This document shows positions 35,478 through 47,175 of a stretch of 56,794 nt of DNA, piece by piece. Both the position numbers and the translations under genes were made by a program. A model generated the notes under the pieces. The model had not been told where the DNA came from, made no database searches, and saw only the letters and a program-made list of their open reading frames with translations. Source of the stretch: Piscirickettsiaceae bacterium (GTDB taxonomy: Bacteria; Pseudomonadota; Gammaproteobacteria; Nitrosococcales; Methylophagaceae); contig JAIBDY010000009.1 of NCBI GenBank assembly GCA_024685995.1, positions 1 to 56,794 on the forward strand, in the 5' to 3' direction. Position 1 is the first letter of the stretch. Every line of letters starts with the position of its first letter.

Positions 35478-36410
35478 CTAATCTCCGCCGCGCTCCGACT
35501 GCTCACGCTTTTTAATTTGATAACTCGCTGTCAATATATGCCCCTGACCCGCAGCTATTGTCACTTTATCAACCACCGCGTTAGCCGTTTCTAGACAAAT
35601 AAAGTCTTTATACGCTGCGCTATCAATATCAGACAGTTGACGTACGGTCTCAGGACCGGGATTCCAAACAACCAGTGTTTTATTACCTGTTGAGGTAATA
35701 AGAATGTCGCGTTCAAAACCAGGATCTGACAAAGTCACCGTTGAGGGTGTTTGAAGATAAACCCGATCAACTTCGTCCGTTACTGTGATATTTCCTTGTT
35801 GTGATTTTTCTGAGAAATCAGTGACTTTATCTAAATATCGCTTGCCACCAAGACCGATTACACTGATATCTTGAACATCGCTAACATGAAAGTAAGTATG
35901 CAATGCTTGGGTAATCGTAAACGGCTGTTGACCGATATTTTCGGTTGCCAGTGTCATCTGCAATGTTTCACCAACAACGACGTCTAAAACCAGTTTAAAC
36001 TCATACGGCCAGACTGCCAGACTGGCATCGCTATGACTCAAGGCTAGGCGTATTTCGGTACTCCCATCTGAATTAGTTTTTGTCGCGGCAACATCCCATG
36101 ATTGATTCCTAGCAAATCCGTGCGGCGCCAAACTTAGATTATCCGCATTATCTGAAAACCATGGCCAACAAATAGGCACGCCCCCACGAATCGCTTTGCC
36201 ATTACCATACACCGCCTTATCACTCAAAAACAAGACATCTTCTGACTCACCGACGGGCTGGTATGACAGTACCTGTGCACCGTAAGTTGATAAGGACAAC
36301 GTTGCGAATGCATTGCTGATGTTTGCCACCACCACGCCGGCCGTATTACGTTCAAAATACAGCTGATCATCGATAGCAAATTGTTGATTAAGTTGTTGTT
36401 GGCTTTGCAT
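35478..36410 (-). CDS. yeaD: D-hexose-6-phosphate mutarotase (YeaD-like)
   Basis: An aldose-1-epimerase-fold enzyme that interconverts alpha and beta anomers of glucose 6-phosphate and related sugars. The 310 residues show SLSTYGAQVLSYQPVGESED, then the sugar-phosphate region AIRGGVPICWPWFSDNADN, HGFARNQSWDVAAT, LHTYFHVSDVQDISV and WNPGPETVRQLSDIDSAAYK. The conserved His in HGFAR and HTYF bind the substrate, the Glu in ICLETANAV is the base. It is close to E. coli YeaD (294). A terminator separates it from slyD upstream. Confidence 0.88.
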   Translation of the reverse strand: MQSQQQLNQQFAIDDQLYFERNTAGVVVANISNAFATLSLSTYGAQVLSYQPVGESEDVLFLSDKAVYGNGKAIRGGVPICWPWFSDNADNLSLAPHGFARNQSWDVAATKTNSDGSTEIRLALSHSDASLAVWPYEFKLVLDVVVGETLQMTLATENIGQQPFTITQALHTYFHVSDVQDISVIGLGGKRYLDKVTDFSEKSQQGNITVTDEVDRVYLQTPSTVTLSDPGFERDILITSTGNKTLVVWNPGPETVRQLSDIDSAAYKDFICLETANAVVDKVTIAAGQGHILTASYQIKKREQSERGGD

Positions 36411-36435
36411 GTTTTATTTACGTTTGGTTAAAAAT

Positions 36436-36464
36436 AAAAAGACGGGCCTGAAGCCCGTCTTTTT
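36436..36464 (-). terminator. Rho-independent terminator downstream of slyD
   Basis: A perfect 7-bp GC-rich stem (GACGGGC at 36441-36447, GCCCGTC at 36453-36459) with a five-base loop, flanked by A5 on the left and T5 on the right, so it works on both strands. It lies 44 bases after slyD and ends the icd-slyD transcript (minus strand). Confidence 0.9.
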
Positions 36465-36507
36465 CATCGACACATTTCGGCTCGACACTATCGCTTAAAA
36501 CGCGTTT

Positions 36508-36990
36508 TTAGTGCTGATGGCCGCCTTCACCATGAACATGACCGTGCTCTAACTCTTCGGCTGTTGCTTCACGCACTTCACGAATCGTCACCTCAAAATT
36601 AAGGTGTACGCCCGCTAAAGGATGATTACCATCGACGGTCACCATTTCATCGCTAATGGCAACAACAGTCACTAAGACTGGGCCTTGATCAGTTTCGGAT
36701 TGAAACTGCATGCCGACTTCAATATTTTCAACACCACCAAATAACTCTTTTGGCACATCTTGTTTCATATCTTCATGACGTTCGCCATAGGCTTTGGCAG
36801 GTTCAATACTGGCTTTCACTTCGGCACCCGCTTCTTTACCTGTTAAAGCTTCTTCTAAGCCTTCAACGATATTGCCAGCACCATGCAAATAAGCCAGTGG
36901 ACCCGCACCTTCAGAACTATCAATTACTTCACCGGCATTATCAGTAAGTGTGTAGTCAATTAAAACGACTTTATTTTCTGCGACTTTCAT
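36508..36990 (-). CDS. slyD: FKBP-type peptidyl-prolyl isomerase (SlyD)
   Basis: A cytoplasmic FKBP-fold chaperone and prolyl isomerase that also binds nickel. The 160 residues have VVLIDYTLTDNAGEVIDSSE, PLAYLHGAGNIVEGLEEALT, the inserted flap domain (KAYGERHEDM to VAISDEMVTV) and NHPLAGVHLNFEVTIREVRE as in SlyD. The C terminus is His-rich (EELEHGHVHGEGGHQH) but much shorter than in E. coli SlyD (196 residues) and has no Cys. AAGGA five bases upstream supports the start. It lies 9 bases after icd and is in its operon. Confidence 0.93.
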   Translation of the reverse strand: MKVAENKVVLIDYTLTDNAGEVIDSSEGAGPLAYLHGAGNIVEGLEEALTGKEAGAEVKASIEPAKAYGERHEDMKQDVPKELFGGVENIEVGMQFQSETDQGPVLVTVVAISDEMVTVDGNHPLAGVHLNFEVTIREVREATAEELEHGHVHGEGGHQH

Positions 36991-36999
36991 TTCTTTTCC

Positions 37000-38253
37000 T
37001 TACATTTGTTGAATAACTGCTGCAGCATAATCGCTACAACTTAAAGGTTCGACACCGACCATTTCCGCTAAATCACAAGTCACTTGTGCATTAGCAATCG
37101 CGTGCGATACGCCAGAAACTATTAAGTCCGCAGCTTCTAGCCAGCCCAGATGTCTCAATAACATTTCAGCTGATAATATCAATGATGACGGGTTTGCCAT
37201 ATTCTGACCTGCTAAAGCAGGCGCAGTGCCATGCGTAGCTTCGAACATCGCAATAGCATCAGATAAATTTGCACCTGGGGCAATACCAATGCCACCAACC
37301 TGTGCGGCCAAGGCATCTGAAATATAGTCCCCATTCAGGTTTAATGTTGCCACGACATCATGATCGGATGGGTGCAATAAAATTTCCTGTAAAAAAGCAT
37401 CTGCAATACAATCTTTGATGGTAATCATTTTACCTGTTTTAGGGTTTTGGCACGTTTTCCAGCTGCCGCCCTCTAATGGTGTTGCACCAAATTCTGCTGC
37501 AATCAGATCGTAAGCCCATTGTTTGAAGCCCCCTTCGGTGAACTTCATAATATTGCCTTTGTGGACAATCGTCACGGAATCACGATCATTATCAATGGCA
37601 TATTGCATCGCTTGGCGAACGAGTCGCTCCGTACCTTCACGTGATACGGGTTTGATACCAATACCAGATGATTCTGGGAAACGGATTTTGGTTACGCCCA
37701 TCTCATTTTGCAAGAAATCAATGACTTTTTTCACCTCCAGCGTACCGGCTTGCCATTCGATACCGGCATAAATATCTTCAGAGTTTTCTCTGAAAATCAC
37801 CATGTCAATTTTCTCTGGTGCTTTGACAGGACTCGGCGTGCCGGGGTAATAACGCACGGGGCGTTGACAGACATAAAGGTCTAAAGTTTGGCGCAAAGCC
37901 ACATTCAACGAACGCATCCCACCGCCAACCGGTGTCATTAGCGGGCCTTTAATAGAGACCGTGTAGTCCGCTAAGGCGCGATAGGTCTCTTCGGGTAGAT
38001 ATTGGTTTTCGCCATACATTTCGGTGGCTTTTTCGCCGGCGTATACTTCCATCCAGCTAATTTTGCGTTGGCCCGCATACGCTTTTTGCACGGCCGCATC
38101 GACAGTAGCTATCATCGCGGGCGTAATGTCGACCCCGATGCCATCACCTTCGATAAATGGAATGATGGGGTTATTGGGCACATTCAATGAAAAGTCATCA
38201 TTAACCCCAATTGCAGAGCCATTTTCTGGTACTCTGATTTTTTCGAAAGCCAT
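37000..38253 (-). CDS. icd: Isocitrate dehydrogenase, NADP-dependent
   Basis: TCA-cycle enzyme that decarboxylates isocitrate to 2-oxoglutarate with NADP. The 417 residues (E. coli Icd 416) contain the substrate loop [20 protein letters not shown], with the Ser that AceK phosphorylates in E. coli, [14 protein letters not shown], and the dimer/active-site region [17 protein letters not shown] and [14 protein letters not shown]. The high similarity to E. coli Icd points to NADP use and reversible phosphorylation. AAGGG nine bases before the ATG supports the start. It is divergent from rluE and followed by slyD. Confidence 0.96.
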   Translation of the reverse strand: MAFEKIRVPENGSAIGVNDDFSLNVPNNPIIPFIEGDGIGVDITPAMIATVDAAVQKAYAGQRKISWMEVYAGEKATEMYGENQYLPEETYRALADYTVSIKGPLMTPVGGGMRSLNVALRQTLDLYVCQRPVRYYPGTPSPVKAPEKIDMVIFRENSEDIYAGIEWQAGTLEVKKVIDFLQNEMGVTKIRFPESSGIGIKPVSREGTERLVRQAMQYAIDNDRDSVTIVHKGNIMKFTEGGFKQWAYDLIAAEFGATPLEGGSWKTCQNPKTGKMITIKDCIADAFLQEILLHPSDHDVVATLNLNGDYISDALAAQVGGIGIAPGANLSDAIAMFEATHGTAPALAGQNMANPSSLILSAEMLLRHLGWLEAADLIVSGVSHAIANAQVTCDLAEMVGVEPLSCSDYAAAVIQQM

Positions 38254-38320
38254 GTACTGGGCCCTTGTGTAAAATGCACTATCTTAACATAACTCGATTA
38301 AACGATTATATGAGTTCACC

Positions 38321-39019
38321 ATGGCACAACTAATCTTATTCAACAAACCGTATGATGTCCTCAGCCAATTTAGTGATGGGCATGGTAGGAAAACATTAAA
38401 AGATTTTGTGGCAATTCCTGATGTTTACCCAGCTGGGCGTTTAGATCGTGATAGTGAAGGTTTATTATTATTGACCGACTCCGGCGCACTACAACATCAA
38501 ATCAGCGACCCAAAACATAAACTAGAAAAAACGTATTGGGTACAAGTCGAACATATCCCCAGCTCTGACGCCATGGCTCAATTACAATCGGGTATCACCT
38601 TGAAAGATGGACTGACGCGCCCTGCTAAAGCCAGACTGATTGACCCTCCTGACATTTGGCCTCGTACTCCAGCCATTCGTGAACGTAAAACCATTCCAAC
38701 ACAATGGTTAGAAATCAAGATTATTGAAGGAAAAAATCGCCAAGTCCGACGAATGACCGCCGCCGTAGGTCATCCTACATTACGTCTTATTCGCTACGCG
38801 ATTGGCGATTGGAAAATTGACACGATTGCCCCCGGAAAATGGCAAGCTATTACCATGCCGTCCGTGGTAAAATCTGCCGATGATTTGGACTCCCAGAACC
38901 ACCGTCGCCGCCGTAATAGAGCAAAACAATCGCTTTCTATTCGTCGAAGAACTGATCGACAACAAACTAAAGATCAACCAACCGGCCGGCCACCTAGAAG
39001 ACAACGAAAGCCTGATTGA
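38321..39019 (+). CDS. rluE: 23S rRNA pseudouridine(2457) synthase (RluE)
   Basis: RsuA-family enzyme that isomerises U2457 of 23S rRNA. The catalytic region is AGRLDRDSEGLLLLTDSG (catalytic Asp in GRLDRD) and C-terminal motifs IIEGKNRQVRRMTAAVGHPT and LRLIRYAIGDW are intact. In E. coli the protein ends shortly after the sequence matching GKWQAITM; here it runs about 50 residues further with a tail rich in Arg ([27 protein letters not shown]). The last 46 codons lie in another frame over the start of nudJ (140-base overlap), so the tail is overprinted. Order icd/rluE/nudJ/mnmA/hflD is as in E. coli. Confidence 0.93.
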   Translation: MAQLILFNKPYDVLSQFSDGHGRKTLKDFVAIPDVYPAGRLDRDSEGLLLLTDSGALQHQISDPKHKLEKTYWVQVEHIPSSDAMAQLQSGITLKDGLTRPAKARLIDPPDIWPRTPAIRERKTIPTQWLEIKIIEGKNRQVRRMTAAVGHPTLRLIRYAIGDWKIDTIAPGKWQAITMPSVVKSADDLDSQNHRRRRNRAKQSLSIRRRTDRQQTKDQPTGRPPRRQRKPD

Positions 39020-39317
39020 CGCCGTTATTAGAGAAACGGCGGAAGAAACGGCTTGGCAGTTTTCACCCCGCGCGCTTATTGGTATCTATCGTTGGCGTGC
39101 CGAGAATCATGACACTTATATCCGCTATTGTTTCACTGGGGAGCTCATCAAGCACGATCCGCAACAAGCCTTAGACCCCGATATTCATCAAACACTTTGG
39201 CTAAACCAACAGCAGTTCTCAGCAAGACAAGCTGACATACGCAGCCCACTTGTTTTAAACTGCATGCAAGATTATCTTGCTGGGCACCGTTACCCTCTTT
39301 CTTTACTTCATAACTAA
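38880..39317 (+). CDS. nudJ: Nudix hydrolase NudJ
   Basis: A phosphatase of the Nudix family (NudJ acts on HMP pyrophosphate and nucleotides). The 145 residues match Nud[40 protein letters not shown], the Nudix box [20 protein letters not shown] (Gly after the EE replaced), [20 protein letters not shown] and LSLLHN. Start at 38880 matches the family N terminus, where it overlaps rluE by 140 bases in another frame. It ends two bases before mnmA, so all three are one transcript. Confidence 0.92.
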   Translation: MIWTPRTTVAAVIEQNNRFLFVEELIDNKLKINQPAGHLEDNESLIDAVIRETAEETAWQFSPRALIGIYRWRAENHDTYIRYCFTGELIKHDPQQALDPDIHQTLWLNQQQFSARQADIRSPLVLNCMQDYLAGHRYPLSLLHN

Positions 39318-39319
39318 TT

Positions 39320-40423
39320 ATGTCAAACGATAACAAAGTCATTGTCGGTCTGTCCGGTGGAGTTGATTCCTCTGTCGCGGCTTTATTACTACAACAGCAA
39401 GGCCGCGATGTTGAAGGCCTGTTTATGAAAAACTGGGTCGATTTTGCCGATGAAAGCGAATGTACTATCGAAGATGATCGCAAAGACGCCAGCTCCGTTG
39501 CCGACAAAATTAATATCCCGTTTAATGAAGCCAATTTTGCGATGGAATATTGGGATCATGTGTTCAAGCATTTCTTAGATGAATACCGGGCTGGCAGAAC
39601 CCCTAACCCGGACATATTGTGTAATCGTGAAATCAAATTTAAAGCTTTTTTAGAGCACGCTATGCAATTAGGTGGCGTGATGATTGCCACTGGACACTAT
39701 GCCCGCGTTGAGAAACGTGACGACACCTATTGTCTACTCAAGGGCCTTGATCATAATAAAGACCAAAGTTACTTTCTCTATACTTTAGGGCAAGCGCAAC
39801 TGTCGCGGACGTTATTTCCGTTAGGTGAATTACCCAAACCCGAGGTCCGTCGCATCGCTGAACAAGCCGGTTTCATTACCCATGACAAAAAAGACAGTAC
39901 CGGTATTTGTTTTATTGGCGAAAGACATTTCCGTGAGTTTCTCAGCCGTTATATTCCGGCCCAACCGGGTGATATGCAGACCCCAGAGGGCGAATATATT
40001 GGACAACATCATGGCTTGATGTACTACACACTCGGCCAGCGACAAGGTTTGGGCATCGGTGGACGAAAAGACAGTACTGGCGAACCTTGGTTTGTGGCTG
40101 GTAAAGATATGGAGAATAAAATTTTATACGTTGTGCAAGGCGACCACCCTTGGCTACATAGCCAGTCATTGACGGCGCAGCAGTTATCTTGGGTCGCAGG
40201 CCACCCACCGACATTCCCATGTCGGGCAACAGCCAAGACCCGTTATCGCCAACAAGACCAAGCTTGTATTATCACCCAAGATGACAATGGCGACATTCAG
40301 GTTGCATTTGAACAAGCACAACGTGCCGTCACGCCGGGACAGTCCGTCGTGTTTTATCAAAATGACAATTGTCTTGGTGGTGGGATTATTGTCCGTACCG
40401 ACGCACCGGGGATTCACCCTTGA
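39320..40423 (+). CDS. mnmA: tRNA 2-thiouridylase MnmA
   Basis: Inserts sulfur at the C2 of the wobble uridine (U34) of tRNA for Lys, Glu and Gln, using TusE-delivered sulfur and ATP. The 367 residues (E. coli 368) show the PP-loop [13 protein letters not shown], the ATP/tRNA segment [16 protein letters not shown], catalytic Cys in [11 protein letters not shown] and the second Cys in [11 protein letters not shown]. The ATG follows the nudJ stop by two bases. It ends in a TTGA overlap with hflD. Confidence 0.96.
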   Translation: MSNDNKVIVGLSGGVDSSVAALLLQQQGRDVEGLFMKNWVDFADESECTIEDDRKDASSVADKINIPFNEANFAMEYWDHVFKHFLDEYRAGRTPNPDILCNREIKFKAFLEHAMQLGGVMIATGHYARVEKRDDTYCLLKGLDHNKDQSYFLYTLGQAQLSRTLFPLGELPKPEVRRIAEQAGFITHDKKDSTGICFIGERHFREFLSRYIPAQPGDMQTPEGEYIGQHHGLMYYTLGQRQGLGIGGRKDSTGEPWFVAGKDMENKILYVVQGDHPWLHSQSLTAQQLSWVAGHPPTFPCRATAKTRYRQQDQACIITQDDNGDIQVAFEQAQRAVTPGQSVVFYQNDNCLGGGIIVRTDAPGIHP

Positions 40424-41052
40424 CTTATACACAACAAGAACGCGATCGTACCGTTGCCTTAGCGGCGGTAATGCAAGCCTCGCATTTAGTGCACAATATT
40501 GCCACTACAGGTATGGCTGATGAAGCGGCTATCACGCCGTTACTTGAAAGCTTATTGATCACCGAGGCAGAGAGTACCGATGCGGTATATGGCGGCATAA
40601 GCAACCTGAAAACTGGACTGGCACAACTCAATATTCAACTCGTTAAAACAAAAACAAAGCATGAGCTGACGCAAATTCAATATGCCGTCAACTTGCTACG
40701 CCTAGAGCGAAAATTGGCAAAAAATGCTGCCGTGATGGCCATTATCAATCGTGAAATAGAGCAACTGCCGCAGCATATCGACTATTTTGGTGAAATTACC
40801 AATCCTCAGGTCATCGCCAAACTGGCTGAAGCGTATAAGCAATCAATCAGCAACCTAACCCCATTCATTAAAGTCTACGGCGAAGCGCGCTTTCTAGAAA
40901 ATACACAACATGCCAACTTGGTGCGCGCCCTGTTACTGGCGGGGATCAGAGCAGCCATCCTTTGGCATCAAAAAGGCGGTCGCTATTGGCAATTACTGTT
41001 TCAAGCGACAAAGATAGAGACCATAACCAGCGAACTTCAGGCCTCATTGTGA
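40420..41052 (+). CDS. hflD: High frequency lysogenization protein HflD
   Basis: A mostly helical, peripheral inner-membrane protein; in E. coli it binds lambda CII and influences lysogeny. The 210 residues fit (E. coli 213), with [69 protein letters not shown] and GRYWQLLFQ. The start is the TTG at 40420, which overlaps the mnmA stop as TTGA and follows a GGGG at the right distance; a longer frame lies within mnmA. It overlaps the convergent fetB gene by 16 bases. In E. coli this gene also follows mnmA. Confidence 0.88.
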   Translation: MTYTQQERDRTVALAAVMQASHLVHNIATTGMADEAAITPLLESLLITEAESTDAVYGGISNLKTGLAQLNIQLVKTKTKHELTQIQYAVNLLRLERKLAKNAAVMAIINREIEQLPQHIDYFGEITNPQVIAKLAEAYKQSISNLTPFIKVYGEARFLENTQHANLVRALLLAGIRAAILWHQKGGRYWQLLFQATKIETITSELQASL

Positions 41053-41753
41053 AGTATATCGGACTTGGCAAAAGCCAAGAAATACGCAGTCGATAGCCCT
41101 GCTGAACCAAAAATCATGCACATCACGACAACTTGATAGTGCGCGGCAATAATAGGTGACACGCCCGATAATATTTGACCTGTCATCATGCCAGGCAAAG
41201 ACACTAATCCCACTGCAAATAACGAATTAACAACGGGAATAAAGGCCGCTTGGAATGCGATCGCCCTCGCTTTTTCATATGCAATACCTCGCGCCAATTC
41301 CGCATATAGGCGTTCGGTCGCCAAACTAATACTGTTCATTGAATTGGCAAAGATCATCCCCGCCAATGGAATCATATAGTGTGGTTCAAACCATGGCGAT
41401 AGATCAATCACACCTTGCGTAACCAATACAAGGGTTAGACCACCACCCAGCACAATACCCCAAAACGCATGACGGTATAATTTCAATCGTTGAGTTTTAA
41501 TGGTGCCCAATGCTATCCAGCTCGCCGACGTCACCATGATCAATAACACTAACATCACTATCCAAGCGCTTTGTGCTTGAAAGATTGCTGCTAAGACATA
41601 GCCAACTAACAATAATTGTACGAGCATTCTAATGACAGCATAAACCGCATTACTGGCTTCGAGTGCCCAACGATACAAGATAAAAATAACGGCTATTACT
41701 GGAATAAACGCTAGCGCTAAATTGAAGGTTGAGATCTCTTGAATCGTCATCAT
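41037..41753 (-). CDS. fetB: FetB-like ABC permease (UPF0014)
   Basis: A 238-residue membrane protein of the UPF0014 family. FetB is the permease of the FetAB iron-efflux ABC transporter of E. coli. Visible helices include LALAFIPVIAVIFILYRWAL, MLVQLLLVGYVLAAIF, IVMLVLLIMVTSASWIALG, PLAGMIFANSMNSISLATER and VSLPGMMTGQILSGVSPI, the last two being conserved FetB blocks. No ATP-binding FetA gene is next to it; acnB and hflD surround it. The start is one of ATG codons at 41753 or 41750. It overlaps hflD at its 3' end by 16 bases and follows a terminator of acnB. Confidence 0.85.
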   Translation of the reverse strand: MMTIQEISTFNLALAFIPVIAVIFILYRWALEASNAVYAVIRMLVQLLLVGYVLAAIFQAQSAWIVMLVLLIMVTSASWIALGTIKTQRLKLYRHAFWGIVLGGGLTLVLVTQGVIDLSPWFEPHYMIPLAGMIFANSMNSISLATERLYAELARGIAYEKARAIAFQAAFIPVVNSLFAVGLVSLPGMMTGQILSGVSPIIAAHYQVVVMCMIFGSAGLSTAYFLAFAKSDILHNEA

Positions 41754-41760
41754 TTTTCTC

Positions 41761-41793
41761 AAAAAAAAGCTGCTTTCATTTAATGAAAACAGC
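41761..41793 (-). terminator. Terminator of acnB
   Basis: On the minus strand GCTGTTTTCAT (41793-41783) pairs with ATGAAAGCAGC (41779-41769) around a short loop, with one mismatch, and is followed by eight T (41768-41761). It lies 28 bases after the acnB stop and just before the fetB start. Confidence 0.85.
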
Positions 41794-41821
41794 CTTAGTT
41801 AGTCTGGATTATCGATAAAAC

Positions 41822-44356
41822 TTAGGCCTTAACCTCACTATATTCTGCAATTTGATCGAAATTGAGATAACGATAAATGTCCGCAGCCATAGGCTGAATA
41901 CCCGCAACTTTTTGCTGGTATTCAGCAACTGTTGGCAATCGTCCAATACTCGCGACGACGGCAGCTAATTCAGCCGAGGATAAGTACACATTGGCGCCAT
42001 TACCTAAACGGTTAGGGAAATTACGAGTCGAGGTTGAGACAACAGTTGCACCATCGGCTACGCGTGCTTGATTCCCCATACACAATGAACAGCCCGGCGT
42101 TTCAGTGCGAGCACCCACGCGTCCAAAGGTACTATAAATACCTTCTTCGGTGAGTTGACGCTGATCCATTCGCGTTGGAGGCGCGACCCACAATTTCGTT
42201 GGGAGATTGCCCATATTTTCTAAGACTTTACCCGCTGCGCGGTAATGACCAATATTGGTCATACATGAACCAATAAAGACTTCGTCGATGTCAACACCCG
42301 TGAGTTCTGACAATGGCTTAATATCATCTGGATCATTTGGACAGGCTAATAAAGGTTCGGTAATCGTCGCCAGATCAATTTCGATAATTTCTGCATATTC
42401 CGCATCGGCATCACGTTCCATCAACTCTGGATTCGCTAACCAGGCTTTCATTGCATCAATACGACGTTGTAAGCTTCGCGCATCTTGATAACCTTGCGCA
42501 ATCATCCACTCTAATAAAGCAACATTTGAGTTCAAAAACTCAATAATCGGTTCCTTATTCAAATGCACTGTACACCCATTAGCCGATCGTTCGGCAGAAG
42601 CATCTGATAGTTCAAACGCTTGCTCTACTTTCAAATCTGGTAAGCCTTCAATTTCCAATACGCGGCCATTGAAAATGTTTTTCTTACCTTTCTTCTCAAC
42701 CGTTAACAAGCCCTTTTGGATGGCGACATAAGGGATGGCATTGACCAAGTCACGCAATGTGATACCTGGCTGCATTTCCCCTTTAAAGCGAACCAGTACC
42801 GATTCAGGCATATCAATAGGCATCACGCCCAATGCCGCAGCAAATGCCACTAGACCAGACCCAGCTGGAAAACTAATCCCCATTGGAAAGCGGGTATGTG
42901 AATCACCGCCTGTACCCACGGTATCAGGTAAAATCATACGGTTTAACCAAGAATGGATAACCCCATCGCCTGGTCGCAATGACACGCCAGCTCGTGTACT
43001 GATAAAGTCAGGTAATTCGTGTTGTAAAGTAATATCAACAGGTTTCGGATACGCGGCGGTATGACAAAAGGATTGCATCACCAAGTCAGCAGAAAAACCC
43101 AAACAAGCTAACTCTTTTAATTCATCTCGTGTCATCGCACCAGTCGTATCTTGTGAACCAACGGTTGTCACTTTTGGTTCGCAATACGTGCCTGGTCTAA
43201 CCCCGTCGACACCACATGCTCGGCCCACCATTTTTTGCGCCAAGGTGAAGCCTTTACCCGTGTCATCGGGCGCAACAGGACGAACAAAGACATCAGAGGC
43301 TGGCAAACTTAATGTTTCACGCGCTTTGTCGGTCAAACCTCGACCGATGATCAAGGGAATCCGCCCCCCGGCACGCACTTCATCCGCGATGGTCGTCGGA
43401 CGCATCTTAAACGTTGTGATAACTTCGCCAGCTTCATTGGTGATTTTACCTTCCTTTGGATAAATCGTGATCACATCACCTGTATTCAAACCTTGAACAT
43501 CACATTCAATTGGCAAGGCGCCTGAATCTTCGGCGGTATTGAAGAAGATAGGCGCGATATTACCGCCAATAATCACACCACCTTGACGTTTGTTAGGTAC
43601 ATAAGGAATATCATCACCCAAATGCCACAATACAGAATTTATCGCAGACTTACGTGAAGACCCCGTGCCAACAACATCACCGACATAGGCTAAAGGATGA
43701 CCTTTTTGTTTTAAAGTTTCAATTTGCTCAAGACCATCGGGCATTTTGCTGACCAACATCGCTTTTGCATGCAATGGTATGTCGGGTCGGCTCCACGCTT
43801 CCGTTGCCGGCGACAAGTCATCGGTATTGGTTTCACCGGGCACTTTAAAGACTGTGACAGTAATTTTATCCGCCAAAGGGTTTCTGGCTTTAAACCATTC
43901 AGCATTCGCCCAAGCTTCAACAACGCGCTTTGCATAAGCATTGGTCGCTAATTTTTCCACAACATCGTGATATGCATCATAAATCAATAAAGTCGTAGAT
44001 AAGGCTTTTTCGGCCGCAGTAGCGGTATCTTCTTGATCTAACAAATCAATCAAGGGTTGGATATTGTAACCGCCCATCATCGTGCCTAATAACTGCGTGG
44101 CTTTCACAGGATCAATCAAATCACATTCAACATTCCCTTTGGCGACATCGGTTAAAAAGCTCGCTTTGACATACGCCGCCTGATCGACACCTGGCGGTAC
44201 GCGATGAATTAACAATGCCAATAGTTGTTCGCTATCAGCATTGGTAGGCTGTTTAAGTAACTCGACTAAGCTTGTTACTTGTTCGGCATTTAAAGGTAAC
44301 GGCGGCAAGCCTTCTTGGTCACGTTGTTCAAGGTGTTTTTGATAGTCGTTCAGCAC
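41822..44356 (-). CDS. acnB: Aconitate hydratase B (AcnB)
   Basis: TCA-cycle aconitase, converting citrate to isocitrate with a [4Fe-4S] cluster; AcnB also acts as an RNA-binding regulator. The 844 residues (E. coli 865) have the AcnB-type N-terminal HEAT-like domain ([20 protein letters not shown]), the swivel domain with [20 protein letters not shown] (residues 225-245), and the cluster cysteines in [14 protein letters not shown] and [11 protein letters not shown]. The start is a GTG at 44356 with a GGAGAAG ribosome site. It is monocistronic, ended by the terminator at 41761-41793. Iron dependence pairs well with the fetB neighbour, but no direct link is shown. Confidence 0.96.
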   Translation of the reverse strand: MLNDYQKHLEQRDQEGLPPLPLNAEQVTSLVELLKQPTNADSEQLLALLIHRVPPGVDQAAYVKASFLTDVAKGNVECDLIDPVKATQLLGTMMGGYNIQPLIDLLDQEDTATAAEKALSTTLLIYDAYHDVVEKLATNAYAKRVVEAWANAEWFKARNPLADKITVTVFKVPGETNTDDLSPATEAWSRPDIPLHAKAMLVSKMPDGLEQIETLKQKGHPLAYVGDVVGTGSSRKSAINSVLWHLGDDIPYVPNKRQGGVIIGGNIAPIFFNTAEDSGALPIECDVQGLNTGDVITIYPKEGKITNEAGEVITTFKMRPTTIADEVRAGGRIPLIIGRGLTDKARETLSLPASDVFVRPVAPDDTGKGFTLAQKMVGRACGVDGVRPGTYCEPKVTTVGSQDTTGAMTRDELKELACLGFSADLVMQSFCHTAAYPKPVDITLQHELPDFISTRAGVSLRPGDGVIHSWLNRMILPDTVGTGGDSHTRFPMGISFPAGSGLVAFAAALGVMPIDMPESVLVRFKGEMQPGITLRDLVNAIPYVAIQKGLLTVEKKGKKNIFNGRVLEIEGLPDLKVEQAFELSDASAERSANGCTVHLNKEPIIEFLNSNVALLEWMIAQGYQDARSLQRRIDAMKAWLANPELMERDADAEYAEIIEIDLATITEPLLACPNDPDDIKPLSELTGVDIDEVFIGSCMTNIGHYRAAGKVLENMGNLPTKLWVAPPTRMDQRQLTEEGIYSTFGRVGARTETPGCSLCMGNQARVADGATVVSTSTRNFPNRLGNGANVYLSSAELAAVVASIGRLPTVAEYQQKVAGIQPMAADIYRYLNFDQIAEYSEVKA

Positions 44357-44436
44357 GCAGTCTTCTCCGGTGTCGAGATAATAAAGAAGCTATTTTACCT
44401 TAAAATCAACAATCTCACTTAGGCAAAACACAGATC

Positions 44437-45850
<1,414 letters not shown>

Positions 45851-45851
<1 letters not shown>

Positions 45852-46354
45852 TGACTAGCGATAAAGCCAACCACGCCCCCACTGTCACCCACTTTGATAG
45901 TCGTGACCAAGCGCGTGAATTGGCTTTATCTCTAGTACAACACGCGACTAGGCAAGTCTGCTTTTTCGGCGCTAACCTCGACCCTATACTGTTTGACAAT
46001 AATGCATTTGTAACTAGCCTCAGTGAGTTTATTCGACGAAGCGATCGTACGATGGCCAAATTTGTTGTTCATGACACTCAGCAGAATACGGCTCACGGTC
46101 ATCGTCTATTACCACTAGCACAACAACTCACTAGTTCTATTTTCATCAGAACCAGCAGCCCAGAGCATCATGAGCTCAAACAGTACTTTATGCTCGTCGA
46201 TGACAAAGCCTATCTCTATGGGCAATACAGTACGCGTTATCAAGGTAGAGTGCATTTTGATGATATGGCAGAGACACGCCAATTACAGCGACTATTTGAT
46301 ACGATTTGGGAACACGGCCATCCTGATGTGCACTCGAGGCGTTTACATTTATGA
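45851..46354 (+). CDS. DUF7931-like protein (PLD-like fold)
   Basis: A 167-residue cytoplasmic-looking protein that resembles proteins with a DUF7931/phospholipase-D-like layout: FDSRDQARELALSLVQHATR, VCFFGANLDPILFDNNAFVT, a central FVVHDTQQNTAHGHRLLPLA with a His-rich segment, and FMLVDDKAYLYGQYS. No complete HKD motif is present, so activity is not predicted. The start overlaps the purB stop by one base and the gene ends in an ATGA overlap with the next gene. It is thus the middle of a coupled three-gene set. Function unknown. Confidence 0.62.
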
Positions 46355-47145
46355 AGCCAATTGCTTTCTTCCTACTCAGTCTATTTAGTACCATTAGCTT
46401 TGCAGAACAACGTATCGAAACGATTCAACTGAATCATCGTTTAGCTGTTGAAGTCTTAACAGAAGTTCAAGCTTTTTTACCCGAGCCAGCGACAGCGCGT
46501 GCTTTTAACGATTTTATTATCGTGAAAGCCGAGCAAGATGTTATTCAAAGTATCAAACAACTTATTCATCAACTAGACACGCCACCCCAACGTCTTCATA
46601 TTACCGTTTTAAAAACCTATGATGTACTCCATGATTTGCAAGCCAGTCAAATAGCAGCGGATATTGATGTGCATGACCGTGATATTGCTGGCTCTGTCTC
46701 CATTCAACGTTGGTCCACTCGAGACACCAAAAACAATGAACAGTTTTATCGTGCCCAAGGCATTGCTAATCAACCTATATTGATTAGTATGGGCGAAGAA
46801 GTCCCCCAATCTGAACAATATCTAGTATTGCGACGTGGTGGTGACCTTGCTGTGCAAACAGAGACAAGCTATCTCAATATCGACAGTGGCTTTAGGGCTG
46901 TGGCTCGCATACTGCCGAACTATCATGTCATCTTAGATATTCACCCACAATTTAGTGAGTTTTCCAACCAAGATGGTATTATCAATCGTAGTCAAATTAT
47001 CACGCGCTTATCGGGTCCCATCGGCACATGGCTTGAGCTAGGCCAAATAGACAATGAAAAAAATATTCGAAAATATGGCACCACTACCTACCGCAGCCAC
47101 GATAAAAAACAACAACATATCTACATCAAGGTAGATCAGCTATAG
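46351..47145 (+). CDS. Exported secretin-N-domain-like protein
   Basis: A 264-residue protein with a signal peptide (KPIAFFLLSLFSTISFAEQR) followed by a domain like the N1/secretin-N ring modules of type II/IV secretins: IETIQLNHRLAVEVLTEVQA, ARAFNDFIIVKAEQDVIQSI, KQLIHQLDTPPQRLHITV. The rest is beta-rich and contains IDVHDRDIAG and VILDIHPQFSEFSN. It lacks the secretin pore domain, so it is not an outer-membrane channel by itself. It may be a periplasmic accessory ring protein; no pilus or secretion genes are near. The ATGA overlap with the preceding gene ties it to purB. Confidence 0.68.
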   Translation: MKPIAFFLLSLFSTISFAEQRIETIQLNHRLAVEVLTEVQAFLPEPATARAFNDFIIVKAEQDVIQSIKQLIHQLDTPPQRLHITVLKTYDVLHDLQASQIAADIDVHDRDIAGSVSIQRWSTRDTKNNEQFYRAQGIANQPILISMGEEVPQSEQYLVLRRGGDLAVQTETSYLNIDSGFRAVARILPNYHVILDIHPQFSEFSNQDGIINRSQIITRLSGPIGTWLELGQIDNEKNIRKYGTTTYRSHDKKQQHIYIKVDQL

Positions 47146-47175
47146 CCATATCACACAAACAATTAAAGAGATTTT

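Noticed and set aside
35403-35594. 63-codon plus-strand frame between the glycine-zipper gene and the mutarotase
   Set aside because: It overlaps the mutarotase 3' end and its terminator hairpin, with no ribosome site.
43188-43463. 91-codon plus-strand frame inside acnB
   Set aside because: It is antisense to the conserved middle of aconitase B and has no motif.
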